Below, one piece after another: positions 47,506 through 59,284 of a stretch of DNA of 64,000 bases. This DNA is from Rhinopomastus cyanomelas (Eukaryota; Chordata; Aves; Bucerotiformes; Rhinopomastidae). Positions within the stretch are counted from its first letter, which is position 1. Each line of letters begins with the position of its first letter. A model generated the notes under the pieces. It was not told the DNA's origin, did not search any database, and saw only the letters and a list, made by a program, of their open reading frames with translations. Location: contig VXBP01001909.1 of the NCBI GenBank assembly GCA_013400115.1, positions 186,001 to 250,000 on the forward strand. Direction: 5' to 3'. The translations under genes and the position numbers were made by a program.

Positions 47506-49973
47506 GAGAGAAAGGAAAAAAAATAAATAAAAAGAGCAAATATTTCTGTATTAACTACAAGCAGCTGAAGTCTTAAAGATTCAAACAAGATGAAACATTA
47601 AGAAGAAACACTTTATAAAGGTACAGACAGTCTGGGAAAGATTGCTTGGAGAGAAGTAGTGTTTCATGCTGTTCTGCAGACTTGTATCATTCCCAGCTGT
47701 CCCACAGGTTTCATATCTGAAATCCTCCTTCAAAGCAAGTGTAAAAAAAAGATCAGTTTCTTGCAAATCAATTCAGAAAAGATAAAGGGGCACCTCTAAG
47801 GGACATGCAGCAAACAGGCAGTCACAGCACCATGGATGGCAGGAAAAGGAGCAGTGTTAAAAGAAACTGTGGTAGAAAGTGCTTTAATGGGAAAATTGCA
47901 CGCAGTGAAACTCAGCAAAAACAGTTTTTTAAAATCTGTATTCATCTGTTTCTGCATTTACATTTAGGGATGACTTAAATATGTATTTCAGCTGTAGCAG
48001 TTGTAGTACAAATTCATTCACACAGTTAGGTTCCAACTCTTCTGATTTATAAAACAATGCCACCATAATGAATGAGAAGTATCCATCTCTGTTCTTTAAA
48101 TAACCTCTGCACTGTGAACTCCAGTGCTAGACGGTTATAGCCACAGCCCTGCTGACTGAGAAATGCTGCTATCCCCAGCATGGTGGGAAACCGAGTTACT
48201 GATAGACCTTTACATTTTTGCAGTGCCTAATTCCCATGGGAGTTCCCAAAGAAAAGAATGAATGTGTCTGAAAATCGGAGTGCCTGAAGAAAATTGAGCC
48301 TGCATCTTCACACCCTCAGATGTTCTAAAGAGAGTGGCGTTCTTCCTGCAGGTACTCAGCTGAAAATCAAATTACATTGTTCATACTACCTATTGAGTTG
48401 TAAGAGAGTTCAGATCGTGTTTTCTCTAGCCTTCCTCATTTCCATGTACACTCAGCCTAGGAAATATTGTACATTAAGTTCCAGAAATGTTGAGATATAG
48501 GGACTTTGTGCTTTGGAGACCCCATACATCAATAAAATATCCAGGACATGACTAAATTCCAACTTAATTTTATATATCAGATAGTATAAATAAATTTACG
48601 TCAAGTAATGCTGGTCATAACCCCACAGAGAAACTTCTAGTAGTGATAAGTCAGTTTTAAACCCCAACAGTTCCTCTCAGTAACTTCTATTTTCCTGCTA
48701 TAATCCTTCACGCTTTGATCTGTATAGAGATGCATCGAGGTGAAACGATACATGTGCTAGATACCCCATCATTATGGCACATCTGGCTTCTATGTTCCGA
48801 TTCAAGAAGCAAAAACTATGTCTCATAAGTTCAAGATTCTAAGAAGATTGTTGTTTCACTTGGTGCATGAAAACATTTGTTTCAGCCTTTCAACACAGAA
48901 GGAAAGACAAGCAGAAGCATTTAGTCAGCTTTTATCTTTTTGCCCATTTTCATCTTTCTCTCCTTCCAGACACTGAAAGGAAAAGAGAACATGGTGCTTA
49001 ACTGTTAACAAACCAGACTACAACACAAACAACTCTCCTGATCCTTATCCAGGCGATGACACAGCAGCACAGTATATTTAAAAACTGAATTATAATATTT
49101 AGTGAGTAAGTATACAGGCTGCTGAGACACTCATTTATGACCAAGTGTCATTTGCTTCTTATTCTTGATATAAACTGCATGATAAAAGAGACCGTATTAT
49201 GCAAGAAGACCTACAGGTCATTCAGTGCCACTGAGGTCCCCCATCTGACTGCACAAATAATTTAGACACACAAAATTTTAAACACTAAGTTCTTCTTATT
49301 CATGTTTGAAGACTAACTGTCCAGCATTACGTACCAACGTAGGTGCTGTATGTAAACACTTCATGCTGTATTTCACACTGGCATGAAAGCTAGACTTTGT
49401 AAAGTGTTACATTTTCTTCCGGACACACTCAATCCTGTAAGTGACAAAGTAGGAGGAAAGACTTGATAACAGACAGTTTAAATAGGCTAAAACTCCTACC
49501 CATGTAGTGATAATGTCAGTAAAGTATCATCTGGCATTACCTGTTTTTACCAAGAGACAAGTTGTCATAAGAAAGAAATAAACATTTGTTTATTTCTAGG
49601 TGTTCAGTTCCAGGAGAGCATTAACATTTACATTTGCAGATTCATTTTAGGTAGCTATGTAGTATTTCCCACTAAGCATGAAGATGCTGTTCAGGAATGA
49701 TTCCAGTCCAGGAACAAGTTGATCACTTGTCAAAGAGTGTTTCACTGATGGAAAGATCAGAAACAGAACTGAAGAAAATGTAAAATAATATACTGGGAAT
49801 AAATGGCCTCCCAGAGCACCATATCAAAATAACTCAGCCAGCTAGAAAAAAGCAACCCCAAATAACTCAAGTCCCAAGCAAAGAAAAGTTATAAAACTCC
49901 ATTGTTTCCTTTGTGTATTGTTTTTACGGTACCAAGGAAGAATAATTTAGGAATTGCCAAGGAATACGAAGGC

Positions 49974-49999
49974 ATTCATTAGCTGAAGAGCTAATGAAT
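49974..49999. repeat. Inverted repeat, 11-bp arms, 4-base loop
   Basis: 'attcattagct', loop 'gaag', then 'agctaatgaat'. The arms match perfectly and each carries an ATTAG/CTAAT word of the homeodomain-site type. Confidence 0.85.
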
Positions 50000-50709
50000 A
50001 CAAGCCTAGGTGCTATAATGTCTCCCATGTGGAAGCTTGCAAGGGATGATTTAGAAAGTGACAAGGAAAAATTTGTATGGAAAATAAATTTGATATAATT
50101 CATGTGGAAGATGGCCTTTCATATCGCAGCTCAGATCTATAAAATAGTTTAGAGTCTGCAAGATGGGGCACCAAATTATTTTTATTTGCAAATACCAAAC
50201 AATTTACTACTATTTCTTTTGTCTTTGTCTTTCTCAAGTTGGAATACTTTTTCTTAAGCAGTAGACAAAAGTACAAAGCAGTGAAATTACAGCTCTCCAT
50301 CAGCTAGTGCTTCTTACTCCATGGGCTGAACTTTACTGTCATTTCTCTAACTGTGTGAATCTATATAAAGAACAGAGGGAACTAATGAGCACAATAGGAT
50401 GAATGATAGTAAAAATAGCAAAAATAGAGCCAATTTCAAGATTTACTGTGAAATATGTCAGAGCTTTAAATCTGCTATACATTGGCAAGACTTGTCTGAG
50501 TTGGTCCTGTTGCAAAATCATCAACTGACTGAAAGTCTGAAAGAATTCTGACTTATTGGTTCACAGCACTGGTGGTGATCCATGTGATTCAGTGCCAGGG
50601 AATATTAGTACTCAAATGCCATAAGCACATGCCCAAATATCTCCCTTGTTTTGGAGTAACCAGATCACTTACCATTACTTCACTTAAGTATTTTTACCCA
50701 AATCTGTAA

Positions 50710-50904
50710 AGAAAGCACAACGAAGGATCGGCATACATCCAGGAATGCTGCACGAACAAACACATAACAGAGCAGGCAAACTTCAGTCGTGCTACCCGAG
50801 GTCGTTTTGAAGCAGAGTCTTGGCGATCGCTTATTCAGGTTTTAGCTCCTGCTTTGGTTGATGTGCCAGGTCCCCCAGACGGGGTGATCGCTCGAATGAC
50901 AGGC
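50710..50904 (+). other. CpG-retaining segment with 65-codon open frame, function unknown
   Basis: A stop-to-stop frame runs from just after TAA at 50707 to TGA at 50905. About eleven CpGs fall in roughly 190 bp, far above the surrounding background. The translation is mixed and non-repetitive (for example RATRGRFEAESWRSLIQVLA and DVPGPPDGVIARMTG), and its only internal methionine is near the end. No domain was recognised and no strong splice sites frame it. It could be an exon of an unknown gene, a decayed processed copy, or a conserved non-coding element. Confidence 0.25.
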
Positions 50905-52253
50905 TGACATTGGATAAGCAGTATCTGCCATCTGCTGGAAGGATATTTTCTAGCACTGATGAGGCTGGTGGCCAAACAGCAAAACTCAGCTAACAGCGTT
51001 GTAGAACAAGTGGAAGAATTGAAACTTAATCTGCACCATAATAAAGACCTTCACTTGCTGTTTACCAGAGGAGAAATGAACCACGGAAGAGACGTTATTT
51101 ATGGAATGACCTAATGGAAGAGGACTAGAGACCTGATCCAAATCCTAATCCACTTTTCTGTACTGTATCCCACACTGTTCCCATTTTAGCTCATAAATCA
51201 CACTGAACACACTTTTGTATCTGTAGAATGTTCTCTGTCCACTCTCCAATTATCTGACAACCACAGAATACAGCAACACTGTACATTCAAACAGAAATGG
51301 GTCTTGGCCTTCTTATTTTACATGAGAAGTAAAGCAGTTAAGTTAGCTTTGGTGAAAAAACATTTGAAAAAGGGAATCAAACTGGTGTTGGTGTAGTTGG
51401 TTCTATTGCTATAGATAAATAAACACATATATGTCCCATACAGACAGACTTTCACCTTAACTACCTTTGGGATTTGTACAGAAGTGTGATTTTCCTGTGC
51501 TTCATAATGCCCTTGAAAGCGTTGTGTTAGGGTTCAAATTCTTATTTCCATAACAGGAATGAATGGAGTGAAATGCTGTGATGAACCCTGAGCTAAAAGA
51601 AGCTGCACACTGCCTTTGTTATTCTTTGGTGGGCTGTAGGGCACTACCTGATTTAGTTAATAGATTGTGGTCAGACTGGTAGCCCTATTATGACATTTAT
51701 CCATCAATTCTAAACCTGCAGTCCTGTTATCATCTACAGATAATTTTGCCACGCATTAATTGCTTGGTCTGGATTTTTCCATGCTGGATGTCTGCCTCTT
51801 GACAATTTTCTAGGAAACTTCACTCAAAGCTTTCAGCTGTTTCTGAAAACACTACTAAGAAAAGAAAATACATTATTTTGACCATGTTAAAAAATTCTGG
51901 CAGGCTTTTCTTTAAATAGCTTCAGCACATTCATCCTTGGGTACAGGGACTTCTTGTTTGCAAGCTGGGTGGTCTGTTTATTGACGATTAAATTCTTGCT
52001 GTCCTCATGAAATTTTAGGAAGTTTTGGCCATGTTATAGACCTTGGAGCCCATGCAAGACACATGTTTTCAGTAGAAACCCCATATCTGATTTGGATTCT
52101 CACAGAGTCCATCCACTCAAGCAGACTCCAGCATAAGGCTGCGCATGACTTTCCCCACATTTCTGGCTCTGAGCTGTTGTCATTGCTAGATGAAGCCTGA
52201 CCATGTAATCTGAGAGCAAGGAAGCACTTTCAATAGTCACACCACTGGATCTC

Positions 52254-52545
52254 GGTGGTATGGGAGGGACAAAAGGGGGAACTGGTCAGGACAGGAATGT
52301 TGTGGTAAATGTGGGTGGTATGGGATGGTAGGAAGATGTACTATGAGAGAGGAAAGTTGGAATGTACTGCCAGTGTGCTGAGAGAAACGGCTGGGGTGGG
52401 TAGCTGAGGATCAAGTCTGAGATGGGATTGAGGTGGAGATCTAGAGGAACCTGAAACTGAACAAGTAGGTTGGTAGTAAAGTGATATGAAGGGGAGATGG
52501 GCTTGATTAGTGATAAGATATGGTGGAAGTGGTGGGAAATACTTA
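52254..52545 (+). repeat. G/purine-rich, C-poor strand-biased tract
   Basis: About 290 bp where the plus strand is rich in G and poor in C, with words such as 'ggtggtatgggagggacaaa' and 'gtgggtggtatgggatggta'. It is an irregular low-complexity sequence, and its complement gives a Pro/Ser/Leu-rich chance frame. Confidence 0.6.
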
Positions 52546-52755
52546 AGAAAAGACACTAGAACATTTTACTTGTTTTCATCACTTCCCCTAGGAAACGTGT
52601 GAATGCATGTATTTCTGCTAGGTTACCTTTTCTTCACAGAGTGGGATGGACTAATGAAGGGGGAGACACAGAGATTTATCACCTCAGCATCCTTCATTCT
52701 TACATGCTGCTTTAAAAATGAACCTCAACTCTTTTCCGTGCTCCCATTCAACCTT

Positions 52756-52837
52756 CTCCAGGTGATTCTGCTTTAGCAGGAAAGTTGGACTAGATGATCT
52801 TCAGAAGTTCCTGCCAACCCCTGCCATTCTGTGGTTC
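52756..52837 (+). mobile_element. CR1 LINE, very short 3' fragment
   Basis: 'ctccaggtgattctgcttta', 'gttggactagatgatcttca', 'tgccaacccctgccattctg' and a tail 'gtggttc'. It is the last 80 bp of a CR1. Confidence 0.9.
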
Positions 52838-55800
52838 ATGCCTCTTCTATTATGAAGAAAGCTGAAAAGCATAAGCTCATGTTTGAAGTCGGCCCACCAA
52901 GAACCACAGACCAGAGAGACCAGGATGTGTGGGCAGATCTGTTTGCAGTTGGTAGTGAGAACCAACAGCTGACTGGAAGTTGCTCCATTTCTTGCACCGG
53001 GTCATGTGAAGATCCCACTGTATCCTGGCCATACACTAATTTTGCTGAGAAACCTAATCTCAAGAATTGCCCACCATTTTACTCATCGTTTTTGAAGACC
53101 ACATTGGTCTCAGGGGCACTGTACTTATAGTAATCTTTTATTCTTGGATTTTCCTAATCATGATTATAATCAAAATCACTTTGTGACTTAAGCAATAAAC
53201 AGGGTGTCGTTTTCTCATGACTGAGGAAGAAGCAGGGAGAGGAAGTAACACAGATACAAACAGAAGCTTTGCACCTATCCAGTGAGGATCTCAGTGAAAA
53301 TGCCTATTTCCATGACAGCAAGAGGAAATAAAAAGAACATATGAGCCTGGTAGAAACCTGATTATTGAAATCAACATTGTGGATGAGTGGGTTCAGAATA
53401 AGTACTAACTCTTTGAGCCCTGAAAACTGCATATAAAAATGTATTAAATCTCCAGCAACCTGTAAAACTGTGTTTTGCCAACTAGCACAAAAAAAGGAAA
53501 GAAAAAGGATTAAAATATTTCATGTGTACCTGGAGTATAAATTTGAGAGAGCCTTACTAAAGCTTCCACAGCTGATCTTTAGTCTCTTTAGACTGGATTT
53601 AGAAAAAATATGAAAGAACAACCCATGTTATTCAATTACAAACAAAGAAGTCTTTTAAACTGTGTGATGTGTGTACTTAAAGGCTTCCATTGCTTCTGGT
53701 GGCAAAGGTTCCTAGGCACCAAACCTTTCTTGAGTGGTCAAAACCAGAGTTTTTTCACCCTCCTCTAAATTCCAAACTATTTTCATTGACCTTTCTCAAT
53801 CCACCCATGCCTGTTCCTGCCTTGGATTCATGTGAGTGCAAAGAGAGTCCTATGGTATCACTGCCTAGTGCCCAAAAAAGCTGTGTTGCGCAATAGCAGC
53901 TCTGTCTTCTGTGCTGCAGCTCTTCAGTGTCAGGAGGAACAAAATCAGAAAAAAATTTCTATCTTGAAAATATTCTTTTTTTTAAGGATCAAAGATTTAT
54001 TTTACTCTCCTGGATTGGTGTCAGGAGGGCAGAATCCAAATCAAACACTTCAAATGTGGGGTGATGCATTTTTATTCCCCATGTACAAAATTTCTCCCTC
54101 CACCCCTCAGTTGGCCACATTGCAGCAGATGAAAAAAAAGTCATTTGAGACTCACTTGGAACTTGCTGCTGCCTTTCAGTAGCCCAATTTCTGGATGGTT
54201 GAGCAGGCACATGCCAGTACGCAGTTCCATATTGAGCTCAGTGGTACCATTTGTGACACTTTCCTTCTTGGCATGATTTTGTGGTTTTGGCAAGTCTTTC
54301 TATCTCTCCATTAAGAAGTATCTAAGTTCCTTGGTGTCTGGGTAGTTCATCTTTGCTTTAAACTTCTCCTATTTGTTATAATAAGGCCAAATTTCAAAGC
54401 TGCAGAAGTGCTAAAGTTGGGAGAGAGGCATGAAAGGGACAAGGGCATGGCAAACATTTCTGGAAAAGGCTACTGGGTGTCTGTGTGGAGGACTGACTGC
54501 CCGCACATGTGACTGAAGCCTTCTGCATGCTGTACCTGTGACCAAGGACAACATGACCCGGTGTCACTGGTTGGCCACGCTGGCCAGGCCCAGGACAAAT
54601 TGTCCCTATTTATCAAAGAATCGAAACAAAGGCCAGAGAGGACACACTTGCTATTTATGAGTCACAGGCAAAAAATGGGCAAGCTCAGTTCGAGAAAAAC
54701 TAAAACACAATAGATGTAAAGAACAGAAAAATGCCACCACCAAGAAACAAAAGAGATGCACGCAGTTTTTTCATGCGTCTGCTTGTGCTCAGCTCTGCTA
54801 CCTCCTTCCCCTCAAGGACCTTGCAGTCCTTTTGTCTTCTGGCAGTGTGGCGTCCTCCCCAGCATAGGAGACAAGTCTTCCATGAGCTTTCTCCAGCTAG
54901 TGTGGGGGTCTTCTGTGAGTTGTAGGTCATCCTAGCACCTGACCACTTGAGCCTGGGTTCGTTTCTCAGAGTCATGGTATCTATAAGGATCCACCTCAAG
55001 GAAGGCATTCTCCAACAATTTGGTCTGGGCATTTTATTCCAGATGCTGTTCATCTGTTTTTTTCTACTTGATGCCACAGTACAAAGCTTTCTAGATTACC
55101 AGCATCATTTTTCAGTGCTAGATAAAGCCGCTGACAGCCTTATAAGACAAAATTCATTAAATGGTTACAAGTTTGGAAATCCTGTTTTCTAATGCTTTTA
55201 GAAAATCCTGTTTTCTAATGTTGCAGCATCTGAACAACATTCAATGTTCCCAGTTAGTGACTTCTTTTGCAGCTGATGAAGAGAGGATAGGGGACCAGAT
55301 CAAAGCTGTCTTTTTAGGTCATCCCAAACAATCTTGCAACACAGTAAGTCTCTGACTACCCTTCATTCTCCTGATCGGCCCTTCTCCAGCAAAACATTTT
55401 CCTGTCCTAAGAACTGAACTACTTTAGCTCTCCCCTTCTTTTGGAGAAAACAGTTCCAAAAGCTTATTTGATTTCTGCTGTAATCTTTTTAAGCTTGGCT
55501 AGTTATCAGCCTAGGCAGACAGATTAACCAGGCTGGAAAGGAGCCAGGTGCTCCCTAGCAGCCAAGACAGACATGAGATCTCTAAGGAGCAGTCATAAAT
55601 TGAGTACATTAAGTCAAATCCTCTTTATTTATTTCAGGATCTTATTCTCCTCTAGCATATGTACCAGATGAAGCCTCATCTCTGCTTTTCCCAACCAGTC
55701 TGATCTATTCAAACATTTGGGTCCTTATAGCAGTGACTAAAAGCAGAGGTGCCTCATCCAAAGGCACACATGAAGGCATCCCAGTGTACCTGACCACACC

Positions 55801-56045
55801 AGAAATGACAATAATGCATAAAAAAAGGTATTGTTTTGCCCTGATAAAAGCTAAATGGAGTCACTGGAGTGAAGTCTAGCAAAATTTTTAACTCTGTTTT
55901 AGTTCTTGTTTCTTTTCCCATTATGGTTAATTAAAAAACCAAACATAGAGTGAATTACAGGGACTATGAAATTAGGAAAGGGCAAAAGTGCAGGCATAGC
56001 TCTGGAATGAAAAACATGGTAGAATTCAAGGGAACAGGCAGGGCT
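52838..56045. other. Unique non-coding DNA
   Basis: Two chance frames of about 100-125 codons occur (52831-53130 plus, 54700-55077 minus). Neither shows a recognised domain. A tandem duplication of 'aaatcctgttttctaatg' lies at about 55177-55220. Nothing else was recognised. Confidence 0.45.
55177..55220 (+). repeat. Short tandem duplication
   Basis: 'aaatcctgttttctaatg' occurs twice, separated by 'cttttaga'. Confidence 0.8.
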
Positions 56046-56295
56046 AGGAGGAAAGCTGGAACACAGGAGGTTCCTCATCAATAAGAGAAGGAACTTCTTC
56101 ACAATGAGGTTGACAGAGCACTTGAATGTGCTGCCCAGGGGAGGTTGTGGAGTCTCCTTCTCTGGAGACATTTAAAACCCACCTGCACATGTTCCTGTGT
56201 GACTTGGTCTAGATTGTCCTGCTCTGGCAAGGGGATGGGACTAGATGGTTTTTTCAAGGTCCCTTCCAACCCCTAATGTTCTGTGATTCTGTGAA
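56046..56295 (+). mobile_element. CR1 LINE 3' fragment
   Basis: A plus-strand CR1 of about 250 bp: 'gctggaacacaggaggttcc', 'gaaggaacttcttcacaatg', 'cttctctggagacatttaaa', 'tgttcctgtgtgacttggtc', 'gatgggactagatggttttt', 'cccttccaacccctaatgtt', and a tail 'ctgtgattctgtga'. Confidence 0.95.
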
Positions 56296-57816
56296 AGGAA
56301 GTCAGAGGACAAACACACAAGGCTGCAGAAATACCAGTAAAAGAAACGTGGCCAAAAAGAAATGAAAACCACCTAATGTCCACTCAGGAGCAACCAGCAT
56401 GTCACTTACTGAAAAAACTAAACATTTACCGCTTTTTTTCTTAAATCTCTTCTCTTTATAATTGCTACTGCAAGAAATGCAGTATTTTAGAAAGATTTAT
56501 TCCAGAGAATGTTGAGGAAAATAAATAGAAATATAGTTAAAGATTATTCAAACATCAGCATTAGAAACCACATGTAACTGTTGGGGGGCACTTTAATATC
56601 TGCATAAATGTATCACCTTGGATATTATTAGGAGTCCATTATCTTGCAAAGATTTTCAGGCATCTGCTGTTTCTTCCCTAATGCACACAGACTGCTGGTA
56701 TGCTGCAAATATTTTCATATCATTTTTCAGTATTCCCCAAAGAATAACCCACACTTGAGGAGAGGATCTCTGAGTATGATTTTTATACAGGAAATAGATT
56801 GTCATAAAATGTAGACCTTTAGACAGAAAAAAAATGGAGCAGCAATTGTTGAGTAGTGCCCATAAACAAGACAAAACAGACCCCAGTGTCGTGAAAGTTA
56901 GTCGTCACATTAGAGGAAACCGCCATGAAAGTTAGTCCTTACATTAGAGAATTGTTTTGTGAGGTGTTTTTTAATACCACAAAGGGACTTAACAAATAAA
57001 ATGGCAAAAGAAGACAAGAAGACGTGCAGAATTTTCTTAGAGTAAGTGACCACAGGCAAGCTAAGGCGTGCTGATGGCAGAGGCAGCACAGTTGCTTGTC
57101 GGAAACTGGGATGCTGCTCAGAAATTTGGTGTGCAGTCTATAGTGTTGGCATCATACTGGTTCATGACTATGAACATGTTTGAAAAATATGTGGAATTAA
57201 ACACCTGTGACTTTTTAGGTCTTCATTTTTTTTAATGAAACACTTAGGCTTGTTCAGCTTTTGATAGCTATAAAGTGTTTCTTAAAGTTCAACACACAGA
57301 AGAATCGATTAACAGTGAACAAGCTGAAGTGGAACTATAGGGAAGTGCTCATGAATTTGAAGCAAACCGCTGGCTAGCAGTTTTAGCTAGTAGACAGGGT
57401 CTAAAATCCATACAGCCTGAAAGAGTTCAAATCCTTTGCAATAAAATATTTCTGCTCAAAAATGCCAAAAGCTTTCAAATATATAAGGTTGTTTCAAAAG
57501 AACATTTTCTTAGTTTATAAATAGCCTAAATTAGAACAAGAAGACAACTAAGCAAAAGACATAACTCTAAACAGAACAGGGGAAAAAAGCGTGTTTCACA
57601 TTTTGTTTCTGCGTTTTCGGAGAGGAATTTTTGTCATTGTCCTCATTGTTCTGGATTAAGACTCAGCCCAAAAGCGCTATTTACTTCACAGCTTTCTTTT
57701 TATTTACACACTGATTTTCAGGCTTTATCATGTATTTTCTCAGTGTAAAATTCACTTTTTTCTGTGTATGTTTCAATAATTAGAAGGCTGGAGAATATAA
57801 CATAGGAGAGTTGGTT
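56296..57816. other. Unique non-coding DNA
   Basis: It contains a 36-bp-spaced tandem duplication at 56890-56952. No gene was recognised. Confidence 0.5.
56890..56952 (+). repeat. Tandem duplication, about 36-bp period
   Basis: 'tgaaagttagtcgtcacatt' and 'tgaaagttagtccttacatt' (each followed by 'agag') stand about 36 bp apart, head to tail. Confidence 0.85.
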
Positions 57817-58168
57817 TTCATTAGCCTGGAGAAGGCTGAGAGGAAATTAATTGCTGTCTTCACATAACTAAAGAAGACAGAGAGAAAACAGAGCCAGACT
57901 TCTCAGATGTGCAAACAAAAGGACAAGAGGCAATGGCTGCAAGCTGCATCACAGGAAATTCCAGTTGGATATAAAGATAATATTTTTCACAACAAAAGCA
58001 TGGCCAAGAACTGAAACTTGGAACTAGAGAAACTGATATATCTCCATTCCTGGAGACTTTAAAAACCTTATTGGACAAGGCTGAGCATCCTGATCAAACT
58101 TTAAATTCATCCCCGTAGAGGCTGGGAATTGATGGGTCACTCCAACCTTATTTACTCTGTAATATGAA
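57817..58168 (+). mobile_element. CR1 LINE 3' fragment, very old
   Basis: Diverged plus-strand CR1 words in the correct order: 'ttagcctggagaaggctgag', 'aaaggacaagaggcaatggc', 'tgcatcacaggaaattccag', 'tccattcctggagactttaa', 'ctgagcatcctgatcaaact', and 'gggtcactccaacc'. The tail is lost. It is among the most decayed copies in the window. Confidence 0.75.
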
Positions 58169-59093
58169 ATGTGAATGCTTTTCATAGCAGTGCTCTGGTT
58201 TAGATCAAAACCGTACGTGGAATGATTAAGTAACCACTATATGATTAAAAAAATGCATTGTTTTGGCAAATGCATTGTTTTGCAAAAAAAAAAAAAAAGA
58301 AGTCTAGGGGGTCTTTCATGCTTTACTTTAGACTTTTAGACTGAGCTTGGCTAATGTCTGGGAAGACATTTTCAACAGCGAACACTACTGTTCAGTATCT
58401 GTGCTAGACATTTTAGGTATGTCCACTTATATATATTAAAGAGGAATGAGAGTAAATTTGAATCATTTACTCCAATCAGTCATAGTCCTTAAGCAATAGT
58501 TTGCATCCTGAGCTTGTTTTAGACCATTCCAGATAAGTTTCCAAGCAAAATTCAGAGAGCATGCTCAGGATGATTTACTGTTAGCACTGTTGACAATGTT
58601 TGGCTTTGTCTGACCTATACAGTCTTCACGTGTAGGTCAATGACACACGGTAGAACATACACGCCTCAACTGTCGTTTGTAAGAACTTCACTTTGGCAAA
58701 GCTGTAACAGAGTCCTCACATTCAGACAGTTTGACTCAAAAAAAATTAAAAGTATTGCAGTTATTTCTTAGGATCATAGGAACCCAAATGAAACCAAGAG
58801 GCACACTGTGAACACAATCCCACCAGCCATAGGAGAGTCTTACTCAGCATGGGTGTGAGTCAGCATGTGTGATCATAGGGCCAGGAATTCAACAAACTCT
58901 GGCATTGTTTCCCTGACCACTGCATACATACATAATGCACCACAGAGGATACAGAGGATGCTATCTTCCACAGAGTTAGGTTTTTAAATGAGACTGAGGT
59001 TTTTATTCTGCATAGGAATAATTTCAAACTGAAGCAGATTTTAAAGTCAGGAATTTTTTTGTGTATTTTTGATTTTCTAAGAAGTCCAACAGG
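58169..59093. other. Unique non-coding DNA
   Basis: It contains a two-copy 17-bp duplication followed by a 15-base A run (58251-58298). No gene was recognised. Confidence 0.5.
58251..58298 (+). repeat. 17-bp duplication plus poly(A) run
   Basis: 'aaatgcattgttttggc' and 'aaatgcattgttttgc' are adjacent, followed directly by fifteen A residues. Confidence 0.9.
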
Positions 59094-59284
59094 AATCATA
59101 GAATCCTTACGGACTGGAAGGGACCTTGAAAGATCATCTAGTCCAATCCGCCTGCAACAGCAGGATCACCTAAACCAAGTCACACAGGAACCTGTCCAGT
59201 CGGGTCTTGAATATCTCCAGTGAGGGAGACTCCACAACCCCCCTGGGCAGCCTGTTCCAGTGCTCCGTCACCCTCACCGTGAAA
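59094..59284 (-). mobile_element. CR1 LINE 3' fragment, young
   Basis: A minus-strand CR1 of 191 bp: 'atcatagaatccttacggac', 'tagtccaatccgcctgcaac', 'agcaggatcacctaaaccaa', 'cctgtccagtcgggtcttga', and 'caacccccctgggcagcctg'. It is nearly identical over its length to the complement of the plus-strand copy at 62.75 kb, so the two are recent members of one subfamily. It is truncated abruptly after 'caccgtgaaa'. Confidence 0.96.

Larger units (their letters stand above)
46924..52755. other. Largest repeat-poor stretch of unique DNA
   Basis: Nearly 6 kb without a recognised CR1. It contains a possible ancient LINE scrap (47428-47505), a 26-bp hairpin-forming inverted repeat (49974-49999), a CpG-retaining segment with a 65-codon open frame (50710-50904), and a G-rich strand-biased stretch (52254-52545). 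No gene was recognised. Confidence 0.45.

Noticed and set aside
54700..55077. 125-codon minus-strand frame with a hydrophobic C-terminus, considered as a processed pseudogene or tail-anchored protein
   Set aside because: No family was recognised in any of the three minus-strand frames, and there is no poly(A) tract at the expected 3' side and no flanking duplication.
57408..57445. Word 'gagttcaaatcc' resembling a tRNA B box
   Set aside because: The upstream sequence has no A box at the right distance and cannot form acceptor or anticodon stems by eye.
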